DNA from: a virus
Direction: 5' to 3' (one strand)
Length of the DNA stretch: 57,711 nt
IMG/VR virus record: IMGVR_UViG_3300031997_000010
Span: 1-57,711 of that record
In this document: positions 15,995 to 24,591 of the stretch, in pieces
How the letters are laid out: each line of letters starts with the position of its first letter
Position numbering within the stretch: the first letter of the stretch is position 1
Notes under the pieces: generated by a model
What the model saw: the letters and a program-made list of their open reading frames with translations, nothing else
What the model was told of the DNA's origin: nothing
Database searches by the model: none
Made by a program: the position numbers and the translations under genes

Positions 15995-18900
15995 ATGCCC
16001 TTGAATTTACAACCAATAGTTGTGGACGCAGACGTGCGTCGCGAACAGATCCGCCAGAAGACTATGGAGGGTCTCAAGGCGCTGTTTCCCATCATCGGCA
16101 AGAAGTCAACGCTGGAACTTCACGGCCTAGACGTGAACCGCAAGGACTTCTCGAACAGCGATCAGAAAGACGCTCTCATGAGCGGGCGGACGCTGAACGA
16201 AGCTATTAGCGGTACGATTAAATTACGGGACAACGCTACGGGGCAGATCACTGACGAGCAGAAGCGCATCCTCGTTCACCTGCCGTACTTTACCCGTCGT
16301 TACACGTTCGTCGTGGGCGGCAACGAATATAACGTCCCGAACCAGTTGCGTCTGAAGTCAGGCGTTTATACGCGTGAGCGTAACAACGGTGAGTTCGAAG
16401 CGGCGTTCAATTTGAGCAAAGGCTCGAATTTCCGGTTAGCAATGGAGCCTTCGACGGGCCGGTTAAATATGGAAGTCGGAGGTACTGCTAAGACCTCGAA
16501 GCTTCCGCTGTACGCTATTCTGAAAATCCTAGGTACGTCAGATACTGAAATCAAACAGTACTGGGGTGACGAGCTCACCGCTGCGAATTCTAACGTATCC
16601 GCCAAAAAAGAAGACGCGATTCTTAACAAGATCGTCAGCAAGATAAGGCGGCCAAACCAGGTCGCTCCCACCTCGCTTGAAGGTAAGCGTCTGTTCGTTC
16701 GCGATTATTTCCACAGTACTGCGATGGATTCTGCTGTAAATAGCCGTACGCTAGGTATGCCCTTAGGCCGTGCTGATGCGCAGGCGTTGCTAGTTGCCAG
16801 CAAGAAACTGATCGATGTACACAAGGGCACTGCCAAAACCGATGACCGTGACAGCTTGGAATTCAAGACGCTGCACTCTACAGACGACTTCTTCAAAGAG
16901 CGTCTCGACGTAGAAGCACGTCGTACTGTTGCAAAGAAAATCGCTGGGCGTCTCAATCAATCAGGCGCGGACATCAAGTCCATGGTACCCCACTCAGTAT
17001 TCACAAAATCAATAAACAGTTTCTTGACAGGTGCTGCACTGTCATCTCAGCCAACACAAATCAATCCGGTCGAAATTCTTGATTACGCCAGTAAAATAAC
17101 ATCACTTGGCGAAGGTGGCATAAGCAGTGATCGAGCCATTCCCTTCGAGTCGCGCAAAGTCCATAACTCCCATTTCGGTGTTATCGACCCCGTACACACG
17201 CCAGACGGTCCTAAAACGGGCATTGATATTCACAGCGCATTGACCGCACACAAAGACTCTGACGGCAATCTTTACGCGCGCATGCAGAATATGCGTAATG
17301 GGCGGCTAGAAGACGTGTCGGTTATGGACCTTGCTAAGAGCAACGTCGCATTTCCAGGGCAAGATCACCGTACGCACTGGGATGTATTACAAGGCGATCA
17401 CACGCGTTCGATTGCTAAAAAAGACGTAGATTACGTCATGCCGAATCTGACGCATATGTTCAGCCCGGCTACGTCCCTCGTACCTTTCCTCGACGGCATG
17501 CAGGGTAATCGCGCGATCATGGGATCTAAGTTCCAGGCGCAAGCGCTGCCCCTCGTACACCGCGAAGCGCCGCTAGTACAAGCAGGTGGCGGCCCCGGTG
17601 GTGAGAGTATGGAGCGCACCATCGCGCGTGTAATTGCGCCCTCGTCATCGGTTGACGGCACTATCGAAAAGATAGATGACGATTACATTTACATTCGTCC
17701 GCATGCAAAGACGGCATCAGCTGAACCTGCACTAATCAAGGTTCCGTACAATACGTATTTCCCGCTAACAGCGAAGACCTACTTGCACGACACTTTGAAC
17801 GTCAAAGTAGGCGACAAGGTAAAGCAGGACCAGCTCCTCGGCGAGTCCAACTTTACCAAGGGTGGCGAGACCGCGCTGGGCAAAAACCTGTCTATCGCGT
17901 ACATGGCGTATTACGGCAAGAACTCTAACGACGCTGTGGTTATCAGTGAAGGTGCTTCGCACAAACTGACTTCCGAACATATGTATAAAGAGGTCCTGCA
18001 AAAGGGTCCGGATATTATCATAAATAAGCCCAAATACGTTGCGTATTACGGCGTCCGATTTAGCGCAGAGCAGCTAAATAAACTAGACGAAAACGGTGTT
18101 GCTAAAAAGGGCGCGACCTTTAACAAGGGCGATCCGCTTATTCTGGGCTTGCGCAAGGCCGCCCCTACGCCCGAGCAAGCCATGTTGGGTTTATTTCACA
18201 AGGCACTGCTTAAGCCGTACCGAGATATCACAATTACATGGGAAAAGCTTGTACCTGCCACGGTTCAAGACGTTACGAACGCTACACGGCAAGTCATGGT
18301 AACGATTCGGACACAAGAGCCGATGAAGATCGGCGACAAGTTATCGAATCGCTTTGGTGGCAAGGGCGTCGTGTCTGAGATCATTCCAGACAACCGCATG
18401 ATTCAGGACGAGAATAAGAAGCCAATCGACGTTCTGTTCACGTCAGCAGGTATCGTCAGCCGCATTAATCCGGGTCAAGTTGTTGAAGCGGCTCTTGGCA
18501 AAGTCGCGGAGAAAATTGGCAAACCTATTGTCGTCCCGCAGTTTCAAAACGAAAACAACGTAGAATTTGCCAAGCGCCTCATGAAAGAGCACGGCGTTAA
18601 GGACAAGGAAACAGTCCACGACCCTGTATCTGGCAAAGATATTCCGAATGTCTTTGTGGGGCGTTCGTTTATTCACAAGCTATTTAAGTCAACTGAGACC
18701 AATTATTCAGCCCGCGGAGTATCCGGTTACGACGTCAACCTACAGCCCACTAAAGGCGGCGATGAAGGCGCCAAGGGCCTGGGCAGAATGGAAGTCAACG
18801 CACTTCTCGCACACAATGCGCGCAATGTCTTGAAAGAAGCATTGACCTTAAAAAGTGAGAAAAGCGATGATTTCTGGCGTGCGTATGAATTTGGCCTACC

Positions 18901-20401
18901 GGCTCCACCGCCTAAGACGCCATTCGTTACAGAGAAATTCATGGCGATGCTTCAAGGCGCGGGCATCAATGTTAATAAAGAGGGAGCGCACGTAAGTCTA
19001 GGTCCGCTCACAGACCGCGCCACCTCCAATTTATCCGCAGGAGCTCTCAGTACTCCTAGTCTGGATAAATCTAAATCATTCATGGTAAATGCCAAGAATT
19101 TAGCTCCTGAGACCGGGGGTTTATTCGACCCCAATTTGACGGGCGGTATGAGCGGCAAGAAGTGGTCGCATATCGACTTGACTGAGCCTATCGTAAATCC
19201 GGTATTCGAAGATGCGGTACGCCGTCTGTTGGATATGTCTAAGAAGCAGCTCAAAGACGAAATCGGGACTTCCGGCGGTACGGGTATTCGTAAACAATTA
19301 AATAAGCTCGATCTAGACCAGCTTGCAGTAGCGCTTCGTGAACAAACGCGCACTAAACGCGGATCCGATTTAGATGGTGTTGTAAAGAAACTCAAGTATA
19401 TCGAAGGGCTTAAAAAGAATGGCTTCTCCAAGGCGGGAGATGCGTACATTATATCAAAGATACCCGTTATACCTCCGGTGATGCGCCCCATCGTACAGTC
19501 CAGCCGTGGTAACGATTTGCAGATATCCGACATCAATTACCTTTACCGTGACGTCGGGCTTGCCAGCGCAGCGCTGCAGAACAGTAAAGAAACTGAAATG
19601 CCGGGTGTAATCTCGGACGCGCGCAAATATCTGCATGACGCCGTAGGCTCTCTTTTCGGTACGCAGAAAGCTACGACTCCCGGTCGAGCTAATCGCGAGA
19701 TAAAGGGATTCATTGAACAGATCACAGGATCGGGTTCACCTAAAACTGGTTTCCTGCACAAGAAAATATTGCGACGCCAACAAGACCTTACGGGGCGTGC
19801 CACCGCCACACCAGACAATACGCTAGATATTGACCAGATCGGCGTACCTGAAGATATGCTTTGGACTACGTACGATAAGTTCATAATGCGCGGACTTATC
19901 GGACAAGGTTACAGGCCTCTAGACGCCAAGAAAATGGTTGAGGACCGACACCCCGCTGCTAATTCCGTGCTGCAACACGAAATCACTTACAGGCCGATGT
20001 TCGTTAACCGGGCGCCATCTCTGCACAGACACAACATTGTCGCGGCCTATCCCGTGCCCGTTCAAGGCAAGTCGTTGCGTGTAAATCCTTTCATGGAAAC
20101 CGGACAGAACCTGGATTACGACGGCGACGCGATGCAGCTACACGTGCCTGTAACCATGGCGGCTGTGCAAGAAGCCCAGAACCTCACAATGTCCAAGTTA
20201 CTATTCGGCGATAAGCATGCCGCTGACCTCATGGTATTTCCTAAGCATGAAGCTATCCTAGGGGCGTATCTTGCAACCAAAGTCGATGCTGGCGCTGTGC
20301 ACAAATTCAAAACACAAGCTGAGGCCATGCAGGCATATCAGCGCGGTGATATTAAAATGACCACCCCGGTGGAGATCGAAGAGGCGCACGGTGCTGTCTA
20401 A
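15995..20401 (+). CDS. Fused RNA polymerase beta and beta-prime N-terminal half
   Basis: A 1468-residue single polypeptide carrying the catalytic centre of a cellular-type multisubunit RNA polymerase. Beta part, about 1-1030: MQGNRAIMGSKFQAQALPL; AYMAYYGKNSNDAVVIS near 640 (bacterial Glu-Asp pair reads Asn-Asp); GDKLSNRFGGKGVVS near 780 with both conserved lysines; VSRINPGQVVEAALG; GRMEVNALLAHNA. Beta-prime part from about 1040 (GGLFDPNLTGG): the N-terminal zinc-binding domain is missing, then VNRAPSLHRHNIVAAYPV and the Mg-binding NLDYDGD, Asp1374/1376/1378. It stops before the trigger loop, which is encoded at 21250-23061. No alpha or omega homologue is seen. The combined size is well below the bacterial sum. 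The plus-strand promoter lies directly upstream. Confidence 0.95.
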   Translation: MPLNLQPIVVDADVRREQIRQKTMEGLKALFPIIGKKSTLELHGLDVNRKDFSNSDQKDALMSGRTLNEAISGTIKLRDNATGQITDEQKRILVHLPYFTRRYTFVVGGNEYNVPNQLRLKSGVYTRERNNGEFEAAFNLSKGSNFRLAMEPSTGRLNMEVGGTAKTSKLPLYAILKILGTSDTEIKQYWGDELTAANSNVSAKKEDAILNKIVSKIRRPNQVAPTSLEGKRLFVRDYFHSTAMDSAVNSRTLGMPLGRADAQALLVASKKLIDVHKGTAKTDDRDSLEFKTLHSTDDFFKERLDVEARRTVAKKIAGRLNQSGADIKSMVPHSVFTKSINSFLTGAALSSQPTQINPVEILDYASKITSLGEGGISSDRAIPFESRKVHNSHFGVIDPVHTPDGPKTGIDIHSALTAHKDSDGNLYARMQNMRNGRLEDVSVMDLAKSNVAFPGQDHRTHWDVLQGDHTRSIAKKDVDYVMPNLTHMFSPATSLVPFLDGMQGNRAIMGSKFQAQALPLVHREAPLVQAGGGPGGESMERTIARVIAPSSSVDGTIEKIDDDYIYIRPHAKTASAEPALIKVPYNTYFPLTAKTYLHDTLNVKVGDKVKQDQLLGESNFTKGGETALGKNLSIAYMAYYGKNSNDAVVISEGASHKLTSEHMYKEVLQKGPDIIINKPKYVAYYGVRFSAEQLNKLDENGVAKKGATFNKGDPLILGLRKAAPTPEQAMLGLFHKALLKPYRDITITWEKLVPATVQDVTNATRQVMVTIRTQEPMKIGDKLSNRFGGKGVVSEIIPDNRMIQDENKKPIDVLFTSAGIVSRINPGQVVEAALGKVAEKIGKPIVVPQFQNENNVEFAKRLMKEHGVKDKETVHDPVSGKDIPNVFVGRSFIHKLFKSTETNYSARGVSGYDVNLQPTKGGDEGAKGLGRMEVNALLAHNARNVLKEALTLKSEKSDDFWRAYEFGLPAPPPKTPFVTEKFMAMLQGAGINVNKEGAHVSLGPLTDRATSNLSAGALSTPSLDKSKSFMVNAKNLAPETGGLFDPNLTGGMSGKKWSHIDLTEPIVNPVFEDAVRRLLDMSKKQLKDEIGTSGGTGIRKQLNKLDLDQLAVALREQTRTKRGSDLDGVVKKLKYIEGLKKNGFSKAGDAYIISKIPVIPPVMRPIVQSSRGNDLQISDINYLYRDVGLASAALQNSKETEMPGVISDARKYLHDAVGSLFGTQKATTPGRANREIKGFIEQITGSGSPKTGFLHKKILRRQQDLTGRATATPDNTLDIDQIGVPEDMLWTTYDKFIMRGLIGQGYRPLDAKKMVEDRHPAANSVLQHEITYRPMFVNRAPSLHRHNIVAAYPVPVQGKSLRVNPFMETGQNLDYDGDAMQLHVPVTMAAVQEAQNLTMSKLLFGDKHAADLMVFPKHEAILGAYLATKVDAGAVHKFKTQAEAMQAYQRGDIKMTTPVEIEEAHGAV

Positions 20402-20588
20402 CTATACCGCAGGTAAGCGCGCGGCTCTACATAAGCTCGGGTTTTTGGACGCATTAGATCCTGAAGACTTGCCAGCATTTATGGCGCGTCGCCGTGAAAT
20501 GCAACGGCAAAAAGATCTGAAGATTCAAGCTATGAACGGATTGCCCGCGGGTGGTTTGGTTACGGATGATTACGCGTTACAAGCCTAA
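20391..20588 (+). CDS. Small protein with Y..G...AL.KLG N-terminus
   Basis: A 65-residue product from GTG 20391, which overlaps the end of the polymerase gene by 11 nt and is preceded by AGAGG. It begins MLSNYTAGKRAALHKLGF, the same N-terminal pattern found in several other proteins of this window. The rest is charged and helical (DLPAFMARRREMQRQKDL). No family is recognised. It is the first of three small genes lying between the two RNA polymerase parts. Confidence 0.6.
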   Translation: MLSNYTAGKRAALHKLGFLDALDPEDLPAFMARRREMQRQKDLKIQAMNGLPAGGLVTDDYALQA

Positions 20589-20605
20589 TTAGAGGGGTTT
20601 ACTCG

Positions 20606-20992
20606 ATGGATACGTCATCTACAAAAATGCTCCTGGACTTTGTCCTGCAGACGCTAATCATTGTTATTACGCCTATAGCCATTATGCTTGCGCACAAACT
20701 CACACGAGAATTTGCAAAGCGTACGGGTGTGACAGTAGCAGAGCAGCAAGCGCTGCAGCTCGACGACGCTATTATGAAGGGCATTGCTTTTGCGCATGAG
20801 CAAGGCCGCAAAGCCTTGAAGTTAAATCTTCCGGCCGTAGCAAGCATAGACAAGCGTGCTACTGCAATTGATTTTGTAGTACGTACTTTGAAAGAGCAGA
20901 AAATGCCTGAAAAAACCCGCGAATACATCGGCGGTCTTATAGAAGCACGCCTCAATTTAGATCGCAGTTTTACAGAGACAGGTAAGTCATGA
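20606..20992 (+). CDS. Holin-like small membrane protein
   Basis: A 128-residue product with one N-terminal transmembrane segment (about 8-30, FVLQTLIIVITPIAIMLAHK) followed by a charged helical region with IAFAHEQGRKALKLN and a C-terminal helix ending LIEARL. This layout resembles holins of the LLH superfamily (one membrane helix, then a heptad-rich tail), so a role in lysis timing is possible. The start follows GAGGGG. Its position between the two RNA polymerase genes is unexpected for a holin; a membrane anchor for other proteins is an alternative. Confidence 0.5.
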   Translation: MDTSSTKMLLDFVLQTLIIVITPIAIMLAHKLTREFAKRTGVTVAEQQALQLDDAIMKGIAFAHEQGRKALKLNLPAVASIDKRATAIDFVVRTLKEQKMPEKTREYIGGLIEARLNLDRSFTETGKS

Positions 20993-21249
20993 TGTCGAGC
21001 AGCTACTACACGCACGGAGCTAAGCAGGCACTGATTAAACTCGGCATGTCTGCAGACATGTTCGCTGAATTTGCAGAGCAAGATCAAACAAACGTCGACA
21101 GCGAAAACCCCAACGGTCCGGCGAATCCTCCTGCCATTGCGAAGAACGTCGACAAGACTCCCTCGTGGAGCGGACAGAATTCGTTGGAATCAGGCGACGC
21201 AGGAACTCGTAATTACCAGATGGGCTTGCCGCGCGCCGGGGGCGTTTAA
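20989..21249 (+). CDS. Small protein with Y..G...AL.KLG N-terminus
   Basis: An 86-residue product overlapping the holin-like gene by 4 nt. It begins SSSYYTHGAKQALIKLGM, sharing the recurrent N-terminal motif, and continues as a Pro/Asn/Ser-rich, probably disordered chain. The stop is directly followed by the second RNA polymerase gene. No family is recognised. Confidence 0.55.
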   Translation: MMSSSYYTHGAKQALIKLGMSADMFAEFAEQDQTNVDSENPNGPANPPAIAKNVDKTPSWSGQNSLESGDAGTRNYQMGLPRAGGV

Positions 21250-23061
21250 ATGCCAAAAACCCTAGGACATTATTTGTTGGATGGCGCTATTCCCAGCGAA
21301 TATCGTCCTACGGGCATTTACACGAAAAAAGATCTGTTTCAGAACATGTTGCGGCTCGCTAAAGACGATCCCGTTCAGTACGTAAAAACCATCACCAAAG
21401 TGAAGAAACTCGGCGATGATTTTTCTACGAGCATGGGTATCTCTGTAGGCCTCGACGACATTGCACCGCTGTACAAAGAACGCAACGCGATTACGCGCCC
21501 CGCATTAGCGAAAATCAAAGCAAGTACGACCGATGCGCAAAAGCACGAGATTATCCGGGATACACAGGATAAGTTGCTCGCATACGCCATGAATCACCCC
21601 GGAACCATGGGGGAGATGGCGCGCTCTGGGTCTCGCGGAAGCCCGCTGCAATTAATGCGTGCGGTGGGTGCTCCTGCTGCAAGCAGCGATGAGCACGACA
21701 ATGTTCAGGCGTGGCTGACTACGCACAGTTACTCAGAAGGCTTGCGTCCTTCAGAGTGGTGGGCGAACAATAAAGAAGCGCGCATGGCCGCGGCAAAGGG
21801 GACCATTGAAGTTAGCGAACCCGGCGATCTCTCGAAAATTCTCGTCAACAATACGAGCGATCAAGTTATTACTATGCCTGACTGTGGGACCAAGAATGGT
21901 CTCCGTATGGCAGTCGCTAACTCTGCCATTATAGATCGGTTCCTGGCAGTCGCAGCCGGCGAATTTCCGCGCAATACACTGGTTGCTCCCCGGATCGTGT
22001 CGTTGCTCCAGAAGGCAAAAATAGAGCACATCATTACCCGTTCACCCATGACTTGCGAAGCCGACCGCGGTATTTGCCAGAAATGTATGGGTTTGAATAC
22101 TACGGGTACGCTCAATCCTGTCGGTGAAAACGTAGGTATTCGTGCCAGCCAAGCATTAGGTGAGCCTCTCACCCAACTCGCGCTCAACGCTAAGCACGGT
22201 GTACGTATGTCAGGCACGAACCCGCTAGACATCGGAGGCCTCGAAGGCTTCCGCATGATTATCGAGTCGCCGGCATCCTTCAAAAACAAAGCGACGCTCG
22301 CCCCCGTCACGGGCACCGTAAAAGAAATCGTAACGGCTCCTCAGGGTGGTTATTTCATCACGGTAAATACCGATCGCGTTTACATAATGTCAGGGCTTAA
22401 GCCCATCGTAAAAGTCGGAGACCGAGTACACGCGGGCGATGCGTTATCTGAAGGCGTGCCCAAACCTGGCGAGGTCGTAGAGCACAAAGGACTCGGCGAA
22501 GGCCGTAACTACATCGTGAACAAATTGAGCGACATATACAAAGGTAGCGACGTCCCTGTAGACCGTCGACACTTTGAGGTGCTCGCTAAATCTACGCTCA
22601 ACCACGTACGTATAGAGGACGTAGATGATGACGACTCTGCAGAACACGGTCTCGTGCGCGGCGACGTAATCGAATACAACAAGCTGCGCAACATAGCCGG
22701 CAGTAAATCTGTGCACACGGCTATCGACTCCTCTGAAGGCAAGTATCTCGCAGAGGGTGCGTTGCACCATCTCATCGGTACCCGTATCTCGCAGCCTATG
22801 ATCGACGAACTAAAGGAAGCGGGCTACTCAAAGATCCAAACGGGTTTCAAAGCCCCGATTGTTTCGCCAATCCTTCAACCCGCTACGAGAAATCCTTTAC
22901 TAAACCCCGACTGGCTTGTACGTTTGGGGCATCGTTACTTGAAACAGTCTATATTGGATGCGGCCCAGAAGGGGCAAACCGCAGACATACACAGTCTCAG
23001 CCCCGTACCGGGCATCATCTTTAGTTCGGAATTCGGTGAAGGCCCAGACGGGCAATACTAA
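21250..23061 (+). CDS. RNA polymerase beta-prime C-terminal half
   Basis: A 603-residue protein completing the phage RNA polymerase. It starts just before the trigger loop region: EMARSGSRGSPLQLMRAVGA, then HSYSEGLRPSEWW. The second beta-prime zinc site is complete (C212 in PDCGT; C269, C276 and C279 in TCEADRGICQKC). VGIRASQALGEPLTQLALNA follows, then sandwich-hybrid folds (GTVKEIVTAPQ) and a C-terminal segment with SPILQPATRNPLLNPDWLVRLG. The split from the N-terminal half falls between the DxDGD loop and the trigger loop, close to where cyanobacteria and plastids split rpoC1/rpoC2. ATG 21250 follows GGGGG. The three genes in between are tightly packed with it, so co-expression is likely. 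Confidence 0.95.
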   Translation: MPKTLGHYLLDGAIPSEYRPTGIYTKKDLFQNMLRLAKDDPVQYVKTITKVKKLGDDFSTSMGISVGLDDIAPLYKERNAITRPALAKIKASTTDAQKHEIIRDTQDKLLAYAMNHPGTMGEMARSGSRGSPLQLMRAVGAPAASSDEHDNVQAWLTTHSYSEGLRPSEWWANNKEARMAAAKGTIEVSEPGDLSKILVNNTSDQVITMPDCGTKNGLRMAVANSAIIDRFLAVAAGEFPRNTLVAPRIVSLLQKAKIEHIITRSPMTCEADRGICQKCMGLNTTGTLNPVGENVGIRASQALGEPLTQLALNAKHGVRMSGTNPLDIGGLEGFRMIIESPASFKNKATLAPVTGTVKEIVTAPQGGYFITVNTDRVYIMSGLKPIVKVGDRVHAGDALSEGVPKPGEVVEHKGLGEGRNYIVNKLSDIYKGSDVPVDRRHFEVLAKSTLNHVRIEDVDDDDSAEHGLVRGDVIEYNKLRNIAGSKSVHTAIDSSEGKYLAEGALHHLIGTRISQPMIDELKEAGYSKIQTGFKAPIVSPILQPATRNPLLNPDWLVRLGHRYLKQSILDAAQKGQTADIHSLSPVPGIIFSSEFGEGPDGQY

Positions 23062-23075
23062 TCCGAACTAAAGCC

Positions 23076-23104
23076 TTGGGCCGCAGAATCAACCGCACTA
23101 CAAT
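23076..23104 (+). promoter_or_regulatory. Sigma-70-like promoter
   Basis: TTGGGC (23076-23081), 17 nt, TACAAT (23099-23104), in the 75-bp gap after the polymerase gene and 32 nt before the start at 23137. Confidence 0.5.
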
Positions 23105-23136
23105 AAACGCATTACCGCCATAGGAGCAGGGTACAT

Positions 23137-24399
23137 ATGTCGATTTCACCGCTTTTCAAGCGCGCCTTCGTCCGGGGCCTGAACGCGCAATTAATCCGCG
23201 AAGGTGTCGTGGTCTACCCGTCGAAAGAAGCGGCGGATGCTTCGGCGGATTACATCGCTGATAAGTCGGGGATGCCTGACCCTTACCTCAATGGCGGCCA
23301 GCTCGACATGAAGGTTGCGGGTTTTCTCTGCGAAAACCTCGTCAAGGCAGCTGAGTATCAGTGCGAACAAGCGGGCAATCAGTACAGCCCCTCCGTTACC
23401 AAGACGGCGCAAGACGCTAACCCTGTCGCAGTCGCGCAAGGTGACGCTTGGTCGCTTATGGAGAAGTCTGCAGCCGAGACGGGCTCGCTCATTCAAGGTG
23501 GCGGAGACCCGAACGACCTGCCCGGCGCAGCGGCTGACAACGGTGAGGCTGCTTTGGAGCAGCAACGCCGTCCCGAGAATTACGCCAACCTTGGCGAGCG
23601 CGGCGTCGGTAACTGGGAGGGCAAGGGCGAAGGCACTGTCGGTACCGAGCAACGCTCTCCCGTCGCACCGGGCGCAACCGACGGTGGTTCGAATTCCGTG
23701 ACTGAGCAGACCGCAAAGTCTGGTTCGTTTACAGATATCGTTCGTCGCGTTGCGCGAAAGCAAGCGGCGGATACTGGCTCGCTGATCACGGGCGGAGGCA
23801 ATCCGAACGACCTGCCCTCAGCCGCTGCTGACAATGCCGAAGCGGCACAAGAACTCAATCGCCGTCCCGAAGGCTATGCCAGCATGGGCGAACGCGGCGT
23901 CGGAAATACCGAGATGACCATTCCGTCGGGCGCGGTTATCGGTCGCGAGATGCCGCATCCGCTTATGCCCGGCGCCACGGCCAGCGGCAGTAATTCGATC
24001 ACCGAGCAAACCAAGAATGCTTTTGATCGAGTATTCACACAAACCGCTGAGCAGGTTGTGCCGTATCTTCCCGAGCGTATGCCTGAGACGCAGAAGGTTG
24101 CGCACGTACGCGCCATGATGGGTCTCGATGTACCTGAGCGTGCGGGATATCTTGAGACGCTCTATTCTTCGCTGGGTTCGAAGAAGGAAGCGGCTGCGTC
24201 AATCCGCGATCATTTCCGTAAGACTGCCGAAGCGGAGTGCGCTACTTCGGAAAATGCCAAGAAGGATGACAAGGATGACAAGGGCGACGACAAGGGCCCC
24301 GCACTTCCTGCTTTCATGCAGAAGAAGGAAGAGTCCTCGGAATCCAAGATGGGATCGCTCTCTGTACTGCGAACACGTCTCCAGAACCTGAACGCTTAA
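23137..24399 (+). CDS. Putative head/internal protein with internal duplication
   Basis: A 420-residue product with an N-terminal helical domain (about 1-85), two tandem copies of a roughly 95-residue unit (from residue 110 and again from 208), and a charged C-terminus with a Lys/Asp run. Each unit has GSLI.GGG.PNDLP, AAADN.EAA, RRPE.YA..GERGVGN and GSNS.TEQT. It starts the head-gene run after its own promoter, with a GGAGCAGGG site. The residues are mostly small and polar, as in capsid-internal or scaffold proteins. No family is recognised. Confidence 0.65.
   Translation: MSISPLFKRAFVRGLNAQLIREGVVVYPSKEAADASADYIADKSGMPDPYLNGGQLDMKVAGFLCENLVKAAEYQCEQAGNQYSPSVTKTAQDANPVAVAQGDAWSLMEKSAAETGSLIQGGGDPNDLPGAAADNGEAALEQQRRPENYANLGERGVGNWEGKGEGTVGTEQRSPVAPGATDGGSNSVTEQTAKSGSFTDIVRRVARKQAADTGSLITGGGNPNDLPSAAADNAEAAQELNRRPEGYASMGERGVGNTEMTIPSGAVIGREMPHPLMPGATASGSNSITEQTKNAFDRVFTQTAEQVVPYLPERMPETQKVAHVRAMMGLDVPERAGYLETLYSSLGSKKEAAASIRDHFRKTAEAECATSENAKKDDKDDKGDDKGPALPAFMQKKEESSESKMGSLSVLRTRLQNLNA
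23464..24030 (+). repeat. Tandem in-gene duplication (two about 290-bp units)
   Basis: Unit 1 begins at 23464, unit 2 at 23758 (294 bp apart). The proteins of the two units align over nearly their whole length; unit 1 is interrupted by a Gly/Glu-rich piece and unit 2 by a different one. Confidence 0.8.
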
Positions 24400-24405
24400 T
24401 CAATC

Positions 24406-24588
24406 ATGGTCTCTACGGCCGCACTAAAGCTCGGGCTTCTACTTATCCAAGAAAAACTTGGACAAGCTATGGGAGTTCCGGGCTTTTCCCCGTTTAATTC
24501 CGAAAGTCCTAGTAGCTCTGAACAACCTGCGCGAAAGCCGTTGCAGACTGCTACGATACGGCCACCCAAGATTATAAACCCTAGGTAG
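24406..24588 (+). CDS. Small hypothetical protein
   Basis: A 60-residue product that exactly fills the gap between its neighbours. The N-terminus is helical (ALKLGLLLIQEKLGQAMG) and vaguely like the KLG motif of other proteins here; the rest is Ser/Pro-rich. The ribosome site is weak. No family is recognised. Confidence 0.4.
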   Translation: MVSTAALKLGLLLIQEKLGQAMGVPGFSPFNSESPSSSEQPARKPLQTATIRPPKIINPR

Positions 24589-24591
24589 ACA

